Shown here: piece after piece, positions 1 to 10,989 of the stretch
Layout: every line of letters starts with the position of its first letter
Position numbering within the stretch: position 1 is the first letter of the stretch
Assembly: GCF_002967765.1 (NCBI RefSeq)
Contig: NZ_PUHY01000001.1
Coordinates: 248,001-312,000, forward strand
DNA from: Blastopirellula marina
GTDB taxonomy: Bacteria; Planctomycetota; Planctomycetia; Pirellulales; Pirellulaceae
Reading direction: 5' to 3'
Length of the DNA stretch: 64,000 nucleotides
Notes under the pieces: model-generated
Databases searched by the model: none
Told to the model about the DNA's origin: nothing
The model's input: the letters and a program-made list of their open reading frames with translations, nothing else
Program-made: the position numbers and the translations under genes

Positions 1-3000
1 GAGACTCGCTGTTGATCAATTGCTTGGTGTCGGTAGGCCAATTACCACTCAAGGTGACGTTGCGCACCTTGCCTTCCATCTCCTTAAAGCGGTGAATGCC
101 GAAGCGAGAATCGCCGAACTCAGCAACCGGTCGCTGGTAGACCGATTGGCCATTGATTTTGACGATCAGGTTACTGTTCTGAATTTGCAGTTCAGCCTGA
201 TTCCAATCGTTTTCTCTCAATGCAATGGAGTCAGCCTGGCAGTAAGCTTCCTCTTTGATCTGGTTTTGAGGATCGACCCAGTGCTTTTCCTCTTCGCTGG
301 TCAACCAGTGCGACATCACCCCATCCGAGGTCAACAAGATGCCAATACGCCCGAAGGTTGGCGAAACGAGTGTCTTTTTAGGTTCGTAATAAAACTCGTA
401 GCGAACGCTATCTCCTTCCTGAAGCGGACGCTGGTAAAACACCCAACTGTCGGCATCCTTCAGATCAGGAACGGCCCGACCTAACAGAATGTCGTCTTCC
501 ACCTTCCAATCAAATTCAGACGGTTCGCGTTGTTGGTCACGGGCGAGCGAACTGTTACTTGAGGTCGTCGGTTCAGCCATGACGTGATGCCGTGGCTGCG
601 ACTCAGAGAAGAACTCGGTGTTCCAACCATCCATCCGATTACCAGCGACCAGTTGAATTTCTTTCGGAACAACCGGATTTCCCGAGACTTGAAAGTTTTT
701 GAAGCTGCCACTCTGACTTCCCGAGGTGACCAACATCAACCAGGGTGACGTACCGGCAAGCTTTTCTTCGTATACGACATAGCCGTTTGAGAGGAACTGA
801 CAAGTATCCCCTTGCCGACGAACGGTGAACCGCTCAAAACTAGGTTTGCCTTTGCTGTCGACCTGATTCCGCTGGAGTATCTCTGCCCCGGACGAGTAGA
901 CGACCAGCATTCTCCCCGAAGACATCACGTTGATGGTTGCCCCGCCGTAGCCGAATCCACCGGAAGTGGATGGACCGCCGAAGGCATCAAACGAGAATTC
1001 AAAATCACCCACGACCGGGAAGTTCCATTGGAGCCAACTTTGTGGAGGCCCTGTTAGTTGCGTGATTCGGTCCTCATGCTGAGCCCAAACGGCATTCTTA
1101 GGACGAACCAAAGGCGCTTGCAGCGTGGCCGGGCTCCAATGTTTCAAGTTGGTACCTGACCCTGATATTAGGCTAGAGCCGTCCTCGGCATCGAGTTTGG
1201 CATAGTAGGCCTCAGTGATGTATGACACCTGCGAACCGTTTTGTCCCAGGATCACGTCTCGAAATTTCGTAAATCGATCGGGGTACCCCTCGAAATAGAT
1301 GCCCGTTTCCAAAGCGGCATAGTAGGCCAGAATAGAGTTCATGACACTCTTGTCTCGCTCGTTCGCTGGTTTGGAATGCTGCGACGCAATCTCGTCGAAG
1401 TAAACGGCTAAGTAGTCCTCAGCCGCAGGCTGATTGCTCCCGGCAATCAAGCAGAGGGCGTACAAATGATTCGCCCCCTCTATTCCTGCATCGAAGTGCT
1501 GCTGAACCGTTTGTGTGAGCTCGTCCAATCGATCCGCAGATTTCGCAGCGGACACTAGCTCGCTGAGATTGGAAAGCATCGTCGCACCATGGAGTGGCTG
1601 GATATCAAATTCCTTCGTGACGAACTCGGCTGGGACACGAAACGGTGTCACGCTTTGCAAGACGCTCCGAAAGGTCTTGCGTTCTGGTGTCGGGAGCGTC
1701 CACTTGGCCCATGCTTTGTAGCGATTTTCCGGACTTAACGAGCGGGTGTAATCAATCGCTGATTCTAACGATTCTTTGAACGATGGAGTTCCGTAGTTGG
1801 TCACTTCGAAATCGTAAGCGCGGCCCATAAAATCGAGCGAGAGATCGCCAGCCCCGATCCGGGCTGCCTGATCGGCAAAGTTCATTAAGTCCTGCCGCTG
1901 CATGTACATGCCATAGTCGCCGCCGTATCGGCTGTAGGCGACTTGGCGTGCTACTAACAAGTTGTCGAAATGTTCTTGAACGGCTTGCGGGTTACCATGT
2001 TTCATGGCGTATTCGCACACTAGTTCCGACAACTTATCCGACACATACGTACCTAAATTGGTAGAGGTCGTTTCCTGGCTCGATTTGGCTGCGAGCTTAA
2101 TGATCGTGAAGGCGTTTTCGCTGAGCTCTTCTTGCTCGATCGCCGGTAGTGCAATGTGACAGGCTAATTCTATGGAATCGCTGTTGGTCGCCGTGATTAG
2201 CTGGGCAACGATTTCGACCAAGTGCTCGTTCGCCGCAGGAAGATCGCTGCGAGCCATCGCCATCTTGCCGAGCAAAATCTCGAACATCAACGTGTTGGTC
2301 GACTTCTTTTTTCGACTTTCGACCTCCGATCTTAGTTCGTCCATCTTACCGGCGGACTTCGCAGCACGGATTAAATGATCGGCCAAGCATTCGACCTTGG
2401 TGTCGTTCGTCTTCCGTGCCACTGGGTAGAGGAAACACTCGTTGCGACGCGATTCAGGTAGAACCACTCCGCGCAATACCTCGTACGTCGCCTCATCGGG
2501 ATACATCGTTCCTTTCCAAAGCTGCACCACAGCAATTGTCTTGGTCGAAATCGCTTGTAGCATTGCATCAGCTTGGGAGGAAGATCGCACGATTCCCGAG
2601 CTCGTGCGAATCACTGAAGGGGCAGAGAGTAACCGACTATTGCTACTAGTCGAAGGAGCATCTGCCACAGGAATACCTGCTTTGAGGGATTCGAGGAGGG
2701 CATCGCGCGAAAGCTGGGGCATGTCGTTCTCAGCCGCCTGTTTGGCAACAGCGATCGCGGTTTGGAACTGCGACAATACTAGCGGCGGTAAGAGCGTCTT
2801 TTCGCTGGCATTTCTGCGTGCCGATTCCGGCCGTTTCGTAACCAATGCCAGAAGTTCTTCCCAGCTATTCTCAGCTTCCTCGCGATGCTTCATCTTCAAA
2901 ACATGGTCACCATACGCGTACAAGTACGCCATCATGGTCGTATCGTCTGATTGCAACCGCGCGGCGGCCAAGCTGCGATCGGCGAATAGCTTACCACCAT

Positions 3001-6000
3001 CCTTCCATGCTTGATCTTCCGTGATCCGTTTCGCTGCCAGCCAAAGTGGCAAGGAACACGCGGCAATTCTTCGCTCCGACACGCTGGGACGCTCAGTATC
3101 TTCCGGAGTGGGAAGCGGGTTTGCATCCAGCAGCGATGCAAGTTGCTTAACCGTTTCATCCATTCCAGGCAACTCTTTATCCTTTTGTAGTATCAGTAGG
3201 AGTACTGGAATGGAGATATCATCAGGGCGTTCTGTTCGGAGTTCGATCAAGCGCTTCTCGAACGCAGTTGCCATCTCGTCGTCTTTACACAGTTGCAGTA
3301 CTAAGTTGACGAGCGAACTTGTGATCTCTGCCGTTCCCAGCTTGTCGGGTGTCGGAATGGAAAGCATCAAGTCCAAAGCAGGAACTTCGGGAGAGTCGTT
3401 TGGATCAGCCGTGAGTAGCAACTTCGGATCGAACTTGGCGTCCGACTTAGTCATTAGTTCGATGGACTGTTCGATTCCCTTTTTCGCTTGCTGCTCGTAA
3501 TACTCAACTTGCCGACCACGATAGGCTGCGGCGTTTTCCAGTTCGTCCCTCTTTGCGATCATTTTTTGATAGAGCCGCATCGCGTCGATCGGGCAATTAA
3601 GCGTGCGAAGTTGTTCGGCGCCCCAAAGGTAATTCTGAGCCCGCGAGTCATCGACATACGCCTGATTGCTAACGTTCGTATTGACGTTATCAACCGATTT
3701 CATAATCAACTCTTTGGCCTCTTCGATTCGATCACGCTCTTTGTAAAGCGTGATCAAACGCGCCAACGGCGAGTAACGAATACTCGAAGTGAACGTTGTT
3801 TGTGGCCGGTCGTTCGCTTCTTGATAGAGTTCGAGACACTCGTCCTCCATTTCGCCAATCTCGAACGCCAACTGACCGACCAGCCAACACGCGGTACCCG
3901 ACATCTTTTCCATCGCTTTCTCGTTTTCCAAGAGCGACTTGAGCTGCTTGCGGGCGGCATCATTTTTGCCACGGGTCAGTTCGATTTGCGCGAGCAGTGC
4001 TTGGCCACCGTACCAATCACCGTTATTGCTGATCGATTGCTTCACCATCTGTTGAATGACCGTCAACTTTGGTGAATCTTTTAAACTCGTTAGCAGTTCG
4101 GTCGTAGTCGAGCGGACCGTCCCGTTGCTACTAAAACTGCGAATTTGGTGAAAACCAAACCAAGGATCCGCTTTCACCTGATTCGCCGTGGGAACCAATG
4201 ACTGGCGCGCGAGTGCGAAGAAGCGATCGTTTTGGAAGATTTGTGGCGTCGCATTCGAGAGCAACTGCGAGCGATAATTCGGAAAGTCATCGTAAACTTT
4301 CTCGAGCAGCTTGAGACCGACTTCGCTATCGGCATCCTTTCGCAACACCTGCTGCGCGATATCTAACACATAATGTGGCTGCGAGATTTGTCGCGAATCG
4401 ACATCGACCAAGACATTCGCGAGATCATCTAAGCGATTTGCGGATTGGAATGCCGATCGGATGCGGGATAGTTCCCGCATTAACGTTTGCGGCTGCTCCT
4501 TCAGAATAATCAGGTACTGATCGCAGGCCTCGCTCCGCTTGTTGGTCGATTCCAAAGTCTGGGCAAGCTGCATGCGAAGGTCGACCGCTTTAGGCTGAGC
4601 AGAGACCGCCTTTTCCAGCAGTGGTAGTACTTTCGACCGATCACCCGTCGCGTTGAAGAGTTCTGCCAATTCCTGATAAAAACGAGGCGAGTTTGGGGAA
4701 CGTTCAATGCGTTCTTCCAGATCCTCGATCATTTGTTCAAGCTCACCTGCTTGCTGCAACACCTTAATCGCCTGGCTACGAACAGCAGCGTCACGCGATG
4801 CATTGGAGGTCCTAACATTGCCAAGTGAGGGAACGGTCGTTCGCCGCAATAGCAAGCGAGCCGCTTGTTTGGCCTGATCGGCTTTTCCCTGTGATTGGTA
4901 CATCCGCATCATCGACGCCAACGCTTGTGGATCGTTGCCGATGGTACGCTCGGCGCGAGCCAGGATCGCGTCGCTCAGATCGTTCATGCCCAATCGCTGC
5001 ATGGTTTGGGCAAGTTGAATCTGCATCTGGCTGTCGAGTCGCATGCCAAACAACGTTTCGGCGGCTTTTCTGGCTCGGTCGAAATCTCCTAGACGTTCCG
5101 CCGCGCGGAGCGCGATCAACTCCCTTTCTTGCAGAATCGCAGGATCAAATGACTCGACTGAATCAGCTAATTTCATCGCCTCGTCGAAGTTATCACGATT
5201 GAGATGAAGTTGAGCGATTTGCAGTTGAAAGTCGGCCTGGTCTGGGAATTGTGCCGCGGCTTTGGTCACTAAATCCAAGACTTCTTCCTGATGACGCCCC
5301 CAGTACAATACCTGAGCGAGGATTAGCTGATGATACGGCCGCCGGGCATCCTCGGTCTGTTTAAGATGTTGCTCGAGTAAATCAGCCAAACGTTGATCAT
5401 CGCCGTTTTGCTTGAAGACCTCGAAACACTCACGCAGGACTTGAACCACCGAAGTCGGAACCAGCGAATCCTCGAAAAGGGTTTCGACTTGAACGTAGTT
5501 TGCATTCGATCCGTAGTACGTCTGCACACCGATTCGGCGCTGAGCGGTGTTGCTGCTACTGGTGACTCGCCTTCCTGGCTTTTTCGCAGCCTGCTCTCGT
5601 TCGAGAATGATTTCTGTCACGGAAAGATCGAGATAAGAAAGTAATATCTCCTCGATCTCTTCATCTTCCTTCGATGGGGCGAGCCTGCCAATCCATTGAA
5701 TGATCGGATAGACGGACGTACGCGTGATCGGGGTTCGTGAAGTACTACCTGAACTGGCTGAAGGATCATCTTCGGTGAGCTCTTTCTTCGCAGCAGCCAA
5801 CCACTGCTCATAGAATTCAGGAATTCGATCGTACTTGTCTTCCGATTGAAGCAGTGAAATCGTGCTCATCAACTCTTGAGCGGATTCTGCTTCCGCCAGA
5901 CCTGCTTCAAAGATCTCGTCGGCCTTTGCATCACGGTTGGCCAAACGAAGTTCGGAAGAAACGACCGTCATAAACGCTCTTCCGCTGCGATAAACACCTT

Positions 6001-9000
6001 GGAGCAATTGGTAGGAACTTCCTACGCGGATATAAGCTTGGCCATTCGAGGCGTAAACAATCTGCGATCCTGCCGCGACTTGCGGAGCTTCCTGTTCACC
6101 CAATTGCTGATAACACTCCAGCATCAGATCAACATCTTCTTCGCTGAGTGGGTCATTGGGCGTCTGAGCGATTTCTTCATTCGGGTTCTGCGACGGTGTT
6201 CGATGCCGCATGCGGAGGCTCGATAGAAAGAACGTCTTATCTTCTTGGTTGCCTTCCTTCGCAAGCGATTTGGCGATCTCAAAAATATTTGCGCCATCGG
6301 TTCGCAAATTGCAGACATACAAATAGTCCCAAATCGTCGCATGGGACGCATCTTCCGCCTTGGCCCGCTGTTCAAGCGAGGCGATCATATCCTCTTCGGC
6401 AGTCCCCTGTTCTTCCTTATTTTCTTGATCTTGCTCGTGCAGATACTGCAAGATCCACCCATACGCGGCCATACGAGCATGCCCGAAAACATCCGGCGTC
6501 CAAATACGAGCCCGGTTTGCGGTCGTCGCGTAAACTTCTTGAGCGGTCGTTTGATACCCGGTTTCTTGCCGGATCTGGTGGGCCATACTGAATAGCTGAT
6601 ACGGGCTGTAGCGATCTTGTACAGTGGTAGTACGTCCCTGGAGGTTATTCGATCGAGCTCGTCGGCGTTCTTGTTCAACTCGCTCTTTCGCTTCGATACC
6701 CAATGAATCGTGCGGTAGTTCCAGTTCCAGTAAGCTGCGGAATCGTTTTTCCGCTTCTTCGTCCTTGTCCATCTGAGCCAAGGCAACGCCACTGCGATAG
6801 AGAACTTCCCAATTGCTTTGGTTTTGGCCCAACAGCGGTTCAGTAATTTTGACGACTGATTCATAGTTGCCCTGGGACAACAAGGAATCCAACGAAGTAA
6901 GGAGCCGCTTCGGATCCTCCTCCCGCCGAGTAAGTCGCAGATATATCTGACTCGCCTCGTCCGTGCGGCCAACCGTCTGAAGCATCATGGCCAGCGGAAA
7001 CTCGGTTTCGTGACCGGGGGCAATCGCGACCAACTGCTGCTGATAGTCAATCGCCGCGTCCATATCGCCAGACGATTCGCACAACTTGGCAAGTTGTTGC
7101 AGAAGGTTCGTATCGCGCGTGTTTTGGCTGAGTAAGCTCTCTAACTCCATCCGCGCGGCCCCAGTATCGCCGATCGATTGATAGGCCTGAGCAATGCAAA
7201 TCGTCATCGCGCGGCGTTGGTCTTCGGAGCGACGATTCGTTTCGAGGCGTTCGATCAAAGCATCGAACTCATTCAACTGGTCATATAGCGGGACCAGCTT
7301 GGTCACGAGAGTCGTCTTATCTTCCAATTCCTCTGTTTTATCGAAGGCCCGCCAATAGAGCTCGATGGCCTCGCGTGTTTTGAACTGATCGCCCAAGGCA
7401 GTGCCGAGAGCCATGATTAAGGAAGGTTCGTTCGGGTTGATCCGAACGGCTTTACGAAGCGCTTCCAAACCTTCTTCGGTTCTGCCGAGGCGAAAGCATG
7501 TTTGGGCATAGAATTGATAATGTTCCGTGTTCCCCGGTGCCGAGCGGATCAACTCTTCGGCGGCTGCAAGCGCGTCGTCATGTCGGCCCATGACAAGTTC
7601 TAGGCGAACGACGCTCATCAAGTGATCGCCACGAGAACGTCGGTCGATCTCGGCGAGCTCCCGGCTGATTTCGCTAGCACGACCGAAATCACCAGCTGTT
7701 TCGGCAATTCGAGCGGCCGTTGATAGGGCGGTGATCGATTTTGGATCGACCTCCAAAGCGGCTTCAATTGCCCGAGCGGCGGGCTCGAATTCGCGACCAG
7801 CTTCGTAGAAACGTGCTAACAGGTTCCAATCCTCGGCCGTCGCATCTGGCTTCGCATTGACCTCCGCAGCCATCTCTTCGGTACGGTCACTCAATTGGTC
7901 ACTCGACTGATAGATCTCGATCCGTTGGGCAATGACCGCATCTTTCTGATCGTCGTAAGTGGCCAGCTCCTCCGCCTTATCAAGGAGGGCGAGCGACTTC
8001 TCGTAGTTTTTACCCTGCGATTGATAATCGGATGCTTTCATGTGAAGAGCGAAGTCCTTTGGGTCAACCTCGCAGGCTTCGGTGATGGCTTTGATTGCAT
8101 CGTCTAGGAACCCGAAACCGTGAAACACCTCAGCGGCCCTGGCCAAGTTATCCGCAGTCCGATTAGGTGGCGCAGAAATTGCAAGCCAAGTTTCTTTTGC
8201 TTTCTCTGGCTGCTTCAAAATGTGGTAGTACTCACCCAGATACTCGCGGTACTGGGGATCGCCAGGGGCAAGCTCTACGGCTTTAATATAGAGTTCGAGC
8301 GCCTCGTCTTTCATCTCAGCATGACGGAACGCATCCGCAACCTGCGCATGCGTAAGAGCATCTTCAGGTTGATTCTTCAGAATCATACGCCAGATCCGAT
8401 CGGCTTCCTTCTTCCGATCTTCTATCGGCAGAAGGCTATCACGCATCACCAACTTGCCCCAATCCATCAACACATCAGGATCATCGGGGTCGGATTCACT
8501 GAGCAAACGATATTGTTCCGCTGCCTCCGTAAATTGCTGATTGTCAACCAGCAGTCGAATGTAAGCTTTGCGTAATTCACCGCGCGAGGGCGCCAGCGTG
8601 ACCGCTTTGTCCATCCATTTTCGAGCTTCGGGCATTCGTGCGGTCGATGCTAAGAATTGTGCCAGGCGAACCATTCCTTCCACGTCTTCGGGATTTTTTT
8701 CCAACCAGGTCTCATAATATTCGACGAGGCTATCCTGGTCGCCAGATTGCAGGAACGTTGTTTCAATTCGGCGGCGAACGTCGCGATAAAGCCAGCCTTC
8801 CGGATTCAAGTCGGCCAAAATTGCCTCAAAGGCAGCGATTCCTGACATTCGATCGTCGGTCTTGATTGTCAACTCGGCGACCTTGACGCGGTACATCGTC
8901 CGCCGGTAGTCGTCACGTTCAAGATCGGTCAGACGCTGATATCGCTCCAACGCCAACGTAGGTTCACCTTCATCGGCCAGAGTGGTCGCAATCTGTTCCA

Positions 9001-9619
9001 GCACGCGTGTGTCGTCTGGATATTGCTCTTCCAGACGCTTCCACACTTTTAACGCTTCTTCCGTACGCTGGGCGCGCTGATGAATTCGTCCGAGTTGTTG
9101 AAAGATCTCGAGTTCATCATTGCGCTGTGGGTCTCGTGCGAGGGCCCTTTCCATCGCGGCCACGGCTTCGTCCCGCTTGCTCATGCGCAAGAGCGTTTGT
9201 CCGAGGTAATAGGGTGGAATAGGATCTTCGGCGCGTAGTTCTTCGGCCTTCTCATAGGCTTCAATCGCAGCCGTATCTTCGCCACGACGTGCTTGAACCA
9301 TGCCCAACACCATCCAGCTGGCACCGTTGGTGGCGTCCTCTTTCAACTCGGCTTCTAACTTCTCGATAAACTCGTCGAGGGTGCCAAATTCGAGGTGATG
9401 TCCGTAAACACGCTCGAGCGCCGTCCCTTCGCGCGGATTGCGCTGCAAGATGGTAAGAAAGCGACCCGCGAGGTCGATCTGCCGCTGTTCCTCTTCGGTA
9501 TATTCGATCGCGGAGTCATCGGCCTGATCGGTGTCTTGTGCCACCGTAAACATCGCGCACCAGAGTAGTAGCACGAAGCCAACGAAGGGGCGACCAAACG
9601 AAACACTCAGAAGACGCAT
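1..9619 (-). CDS. Giant exported TPR-repeat protein, C-terminus cut off by window edge
   Basis: One frame stays open from an ATG at 9619 to the left edge, giving at least 3,206 codons. A ribosome site (GAGGGAG, about 9 bases upstream) supports the start. The first ~30 residues form a signal peptide (MRLLSVSFGRPFVGFVLLL, cleavage after a VAQ-type site). Most of the protein is tetratricopeptide-like helical repeats with recurrent A..A/Y/P spacing (for example EDPIPPYYLGQTLLRMSKRD). Toward the window edge the composition changes to beta-rich, Trp/Gly-rich sequence that resembles the concanavalin-like modules of planctomycete DUF1581/DUF1583 proteins; that family name is inferred, not searched. 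The role is probably protein-protein scaffolding outside the cytoplasm. It is divergent from the MoxR cluster and the enzymatic role, if any, is unknown. Confidence 0.85.
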   Translation of the reverse strand, partial: MRLLSVSFGRPFVGFVLLLWCAMFTVAQDTDQADDSAIEYTEEEQRQIDLAGRFLTILQRNPREGTALERVYGHHLEFGTLDEFIEKLEAELKEDATNGASWMVLGMVQARRGEDTAAIEAYEKAEELRAEDPIPPYYLGQTLLRMSKRDEAVAAMERALARDPQRNDELEIFQQLGRIHQRAQRTEEALKVWKRLEEQYPDDTRVLEQIATTLADEGEPTLALERYQRLTDLERDDYRRTMYRVKVAELTIKTDDRMSGIAAFEAILADLNPEGWLYRDVRRRIETTFLQSGDQDSLVEYYETWLEKNPEDVEGMVRLAQFLASTARMPEARKWMDKAVTLAPSRGELRKAYIRLLVDNQQFTEAAEQYRLLSESDPDDPDVLMDWGKLVMRDSLLPIEDRKKEADRIWRMILKNQPEDALTHAQVADAFRHAEMKDEALELYIKAVELAPGDPQYREYLGEYYHILKQPEKAKETWLAISAPPNRTADNLARAAEVFHGFGFLDDAIKAITEACEVDPKDFALHMKASDYQSQGKNYEKSLALLDKAEELATYDDQKDAVIAQRIEIYQSSDQLSDRTEEMAAEVNAKPDATAEDWNLLARFYEAGREFEPAARAIEAALEVDPKSITALSTAARIAETAGDFGRASEISRELAEIDRRSRGDHLMSVVRLELVMGRHDDALAAAEELIRSAPGNTEHYQFYAQTCFRLGRTEEGLEALRKAVRINPNEPSLIMALGTALGDQFKTREAIELYWRAFDKTEELEDKTTLVTKLVPLYDQLNEFDALIERLETNRRSEDQRRAMTICIAQAYQSIGDTGAARMELESLLSQNTRDTNLLQQLAKLCESSGDMDAAIDYQQQLVAIAPGHETEFPLAMMLQTVGRTDEASQIYLRLTRREEDPKRLLTSLDSLLSQGNYESVVKITEPLLGQNQSNWEVLYRSGVALAQMDKDEEAEKRFRSLLELELPHDSLGIEAKERVEQERRRARSNNLQGRTTTVQDRYSPYQLFSMAHQIRQETGYQTTAQEVYATTANRARIWTPDVFGHARMAAYGWILQYLHEQDQENKEEQGTAEEDMIASLEQRAKAEDASHATIWDYLYVCNLRTDGANIFEIAKSLAKEGNQEDKTFFLSSLRMRHRTPSQNPNEEIAQTPNDPLSEEDVDLMLECYQQLGEQEAPQVAAGSQIVYASNGQAYIRVGSSYQLLQGVYRSGRAFMTVVSSELRLANRDAKADEIFEAGLAEAESAQELMSTISLLQSEDKYDRIPEFYEQWLAAAKKELTEDDPSASSGSTSRTPITRTSVYPIIQWIGRLAPSKEDEEIEEILLSYLDLSVTEIILEREQAAKKPGRRVTSSSNTAQRRIGVQTYYGSNANYVQVETLFEDSLVPTSVVQVLRECFEVFKQNGDDQRLADLLEQHLKQTEDARRPYHQLILAQVLYWGRHQEEVLDLVTKAAAQFPDQADFQLQIAQLHLNRDNFDEAMKLADSVESFDPAILQERELIALRAAERLGDFDRARKAAETLFGMRLDSQMQIQLAQTMQRLGMNDLSDAILARAERTIGNDPQALASMMRMYQSQGKADQAKQAARLLLRRTTVPSLGNVRTSNASRDAAVRSQAIKVLQQAGELEQMIEDLEERIERSPNSPRFYQELAELFNATGDRSKVLPLLEKAVSAQPKAVDLRMQLAQTLESTNKRSEACDQYLIILKEQPQTLMRELSRIRSAFQSANRLDDLANVLVDVDSRQISQPHYVLDIAQQVLRKDADSEVGLKLLEKVYDDFPNYRSQLLSNATPQIFQNDRFFALARQSLVPTANQVKADPWFGFHQIRSFSSNGTVRSTTTELLTSLKDSPKLTVIQQMVKQSISNNGDWYGGQALLAQIELTRGKNDAARKQLKSLLENEKAMEKMSGTACWLVGQLAFEIGEMEDECLELYQEANDRPQTTFTSSIRYSPLARLITLYKERDRIEEAKELIMKSVDNVNTNVSNQAYVDDSRAQNYLWGAEQLRTLNCPIDAMRLYQKMIAKRDELENAAAYRGRQVEYYEQQAKKGIEQSIELMTKSDAKFDPKLLLTADPNDSPEVPALDLMLSIPTPDKLGTAEITSSLVNLVLQLCKDDEMATAFEKRLIELRTERPDDISIPVLLLILQKDKELPGMDETVKQLASLLDANPLPTPEDTERPSVSERRIAACSLPLWLAAKRITEDQAWKDGGKLFADRSLAAARLQSDDTTMMAYLYAYGDHVLKMKHREEAENSWEELLALVTKRPESARRNASEKTLLPPLVLSQFQTAIAVAKQAAENDMPQLSRDALLESLKAGIPVADAPSTSSNSRLLSAPSVIRTSSGIVRSSSQADAMLQAISTKTIAVVQLWKGTMYPDEATYEVLRGVVLPESRRNECFLYPVARKTNDTKVECLADHLIRAAKSAGKMDELRSEVESRKKKSTNTLMFEILLGKMAMARSDLPAANEHLVEIVAQLITATNSDSIELACHIALPAIEQEELSENAFTIIKLAAKSSQETTSTNLGTYVSDKLSELVCEYAMKHGNPQAVQEHFDNLLVARQVAYSRYGGDYGMYMQRQDLMNFADQAARIGAGDLSLDFMGRAYDFEVTNYGTPSFKESLESAIDYTRSLSPENRYKAWAKWTLPTPERKTFRSVLQSVTPFRVPAEFVTKEFDIQPLHGATMLSNLSELVSAAKSADRLDELTQTVQQHFDAGIEGANHLYALCLIAGSNQPAAEDYLAVYFDEIASQHSKPANERDKSVMNSILAYYAALETGIYFEGYPDRFTKFRDVILGQNGSQVSYITEAYYAKLDAEDGSSLISGSGTNLKHWSPATLQAPLVRPKNAVWAQHEDRITQLTGPPQSWLQWNFPVVGDFEFSFDAFGGPSTSGGFGYGGATINVMSSGRMLVVYSSGAEILQRNQVDSKGKPSFERFTVRRQGDTCQFLSNGYVVYEEKLAGTSPWLMLVTSGSQSGSFKNFQVSGNPVVPKEIQLVAGNRMDGWNTEFFSESQPRHHVMAEPTTSSNSSLARDQQREPSEFDWKVEDDILLGRAVPDLKDADSWVFYQRPLQEGDSVRYEFYYEPKKTLVSPTFGRIGILLTSDGVMSHWLTSEEEKHWVDPQNQIKEEAYCQADSIALRENDWNQAELQIQNSNLIVKINGQSVYQRPVAEFGDSRFGIHRFKEMEGKVRNVTLSGNWPTDTKQLINSES

Positions 9620-9936
9620 ATTAAATGCTCCCTCATAAATCGTGGCAAACCATCTCATAAATCGTACGTATGGGTATCCAAGCGCGATTTCAATACGACG
9701 ATATTCGATGGTGGATCGATTTCACAGCAAAGAATCTTTTTTGACAAACGCCTAAATTTTTATTAGTCGGGAAGAGTTCATCGTGCTCAGGCGTCGGATA
9801 CCACACCATCGTGCGGTTGGGTTGATTCAACCGTATCAAACGGAATGAGAAATTGCTAGACAATTGGTACGCATGACGACATAATCCGGCGGACGGCAAT
9901 GACCGCGATACCTTTTCCGAACCTGGAACGAGCTCG
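9620..9936. other. Divergent intergenic region (TPR gene / moxR)
   Basis: This 317-base spacer separates the leftward TPR gene from the rightward MoxR operon and must hold both promoters. The visible signals are the TPR ribosome site (9626-9635) and a 12-base direct repeat listed separately. I see no convincing ORF or RNA gene. Confidence 0.6.
9632..9665. repeat. 12-base direct repeat, possible operator
   Basis: CTCATAAATCGT occurs at 9632-9643 and again at 9654-9665. The start-to-start spacing is 22 bases, about two helical turns, so both copies face the same side of the DNA. They lie just upstream of the start of the TPR gene, where a regulator could bind. Function is inferred from geometry only. 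Confidence 0.4.
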
Positions 9937-10947
9937 ATGGAAATAGACGATCAACTTAAGCAGCAATTAGACGACTTCCGCAGCGACTTCAAACGACTTC
10001 GTGCAGAAATCTCGAAGGTAATCGTGGGTCAGCAAGAGATCCTCGACGACATGCTCATATCGCTGATCGCAGGTGGTCACGTATTGCTGGAAGGGGTTCC
10101 TGGTCTGGGCAAGACGTTAACGGTCCGTACCCTTGCGGAAGCATTGCACCTTGATTTTCATCGAATTCAGTTCACGCCGGACCTGATGCCAGCGGACCTA
10201 ATCGGTACGAATGTGCTGGCCGAGGCAGAGGACGGTCGGAAGGTGTTCGAGTTCCAGAAAGGTCCAATCTTCGCCAATGTCCTGCTGGCCGACGAGATCA
10301 ACCGTGCCACCCCAAAAACACAGTCGGCCTTGCTGGAAGCCATGCAGGAGCATTCCGTCACCGTCGCAGGAACGACACATCGTTTGTCGGAGCCATTCTT
10401 TGTGATGGCGACGCAAAACCCGCTGGAAATGGAAGGAACGTATCCCCTTCCGGAAGCACAGCTCGACCGCTTCTTCTGCAAGCTGTTGGTGAAGTATCCC
10501 AAGGTCAGCGAGTTAGAGACGATCCTCGATCGAACCACCGAGTCGATCAAACCGACTGCCGAAGCCGTACTTACAGGCGAACGCATTCTCGAGATGTCGG
10601 CCCTTTCTCGCCAGATACCCATCGCAAATGATGTCCGTCGATACGGTATTGCGCTGGTCGTCGCAACCCATCCCGATCATGAGTTGGCTGCGGAAGCGAC
10701 CAAGAAGTATGTTCGCTTTGGCTCTAGCCCGCGTGGACTTCAATCGTTGATCCTCGGTGCGAAAATCCGCGCTATCCTCGACGAAAGATATCATGTCGCA
10801 CGCGAAGATTTACGAATAATGGCTGGGCCAGTGTTGCGACACCGCATCATTCTCAACTTCGAAGGTCAGGCTGAAAACGTGGCAGCGGATAATGTGATTC
10901 AGCAGATCATTGACAATGTCGCCGAGAATTCCCTAGCTGCGGCCTAG
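9937..10947 (+). CDS. MoxR-family AAA+ ATPase
   Basis: This is a 336-residue MoxR-type AAA+ ATPase, a chaperone-like class that usually acts on VWA-domain partners encoded next to it. Walker A is GVPGLGKT (residues 53-60), Walker B is LLADE (116-120), and the sensor-1 motif ATQNP lies at 158-162. The length is normal for the family. It is the first gene of a four-gene rightward run (MoxR, DUF58, VWA, VWA) like the aerotolerance-type (Bat) clusters of planctomycetes and Bacteroidetes. The start ATG has only a weak ribosome site (GGAACGAG). The substrate of this complex is not known. Confidence 0.93.
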   Translation: MEIDDQLKQQLDDFRSDFKRLRAEISKVIVGQQEILDDMLISLIAGGHVLLEGVPGLGKTLTVRTLAEALHLDFHRIQFTPDLMPADLIGTNVLAEAEDGRKVFEFQKGPIFANVLLADEINRATPKTQSALLEAMQEHSVTVAGTTHRLSEPFFVMATQNPLEMEGTYPLPEAQLDRFFCKLLVKYPKVSELETILDRTTESIKPTAEAVLTGERILEMSALSRQIPIANDVRRYGIALVVATHPDHELAAEATKKYVRFGSSPRGLQSLILGAKIRAILDERYHVAREDLRIMAGPVLRHRIILNFEGQAENVAADNVIQQIIDNVAENSLAAA

Positions 10948-10989
10948 TTCAATGCTCCTTATTAACACTTCACAGACATAAGCAACGGC

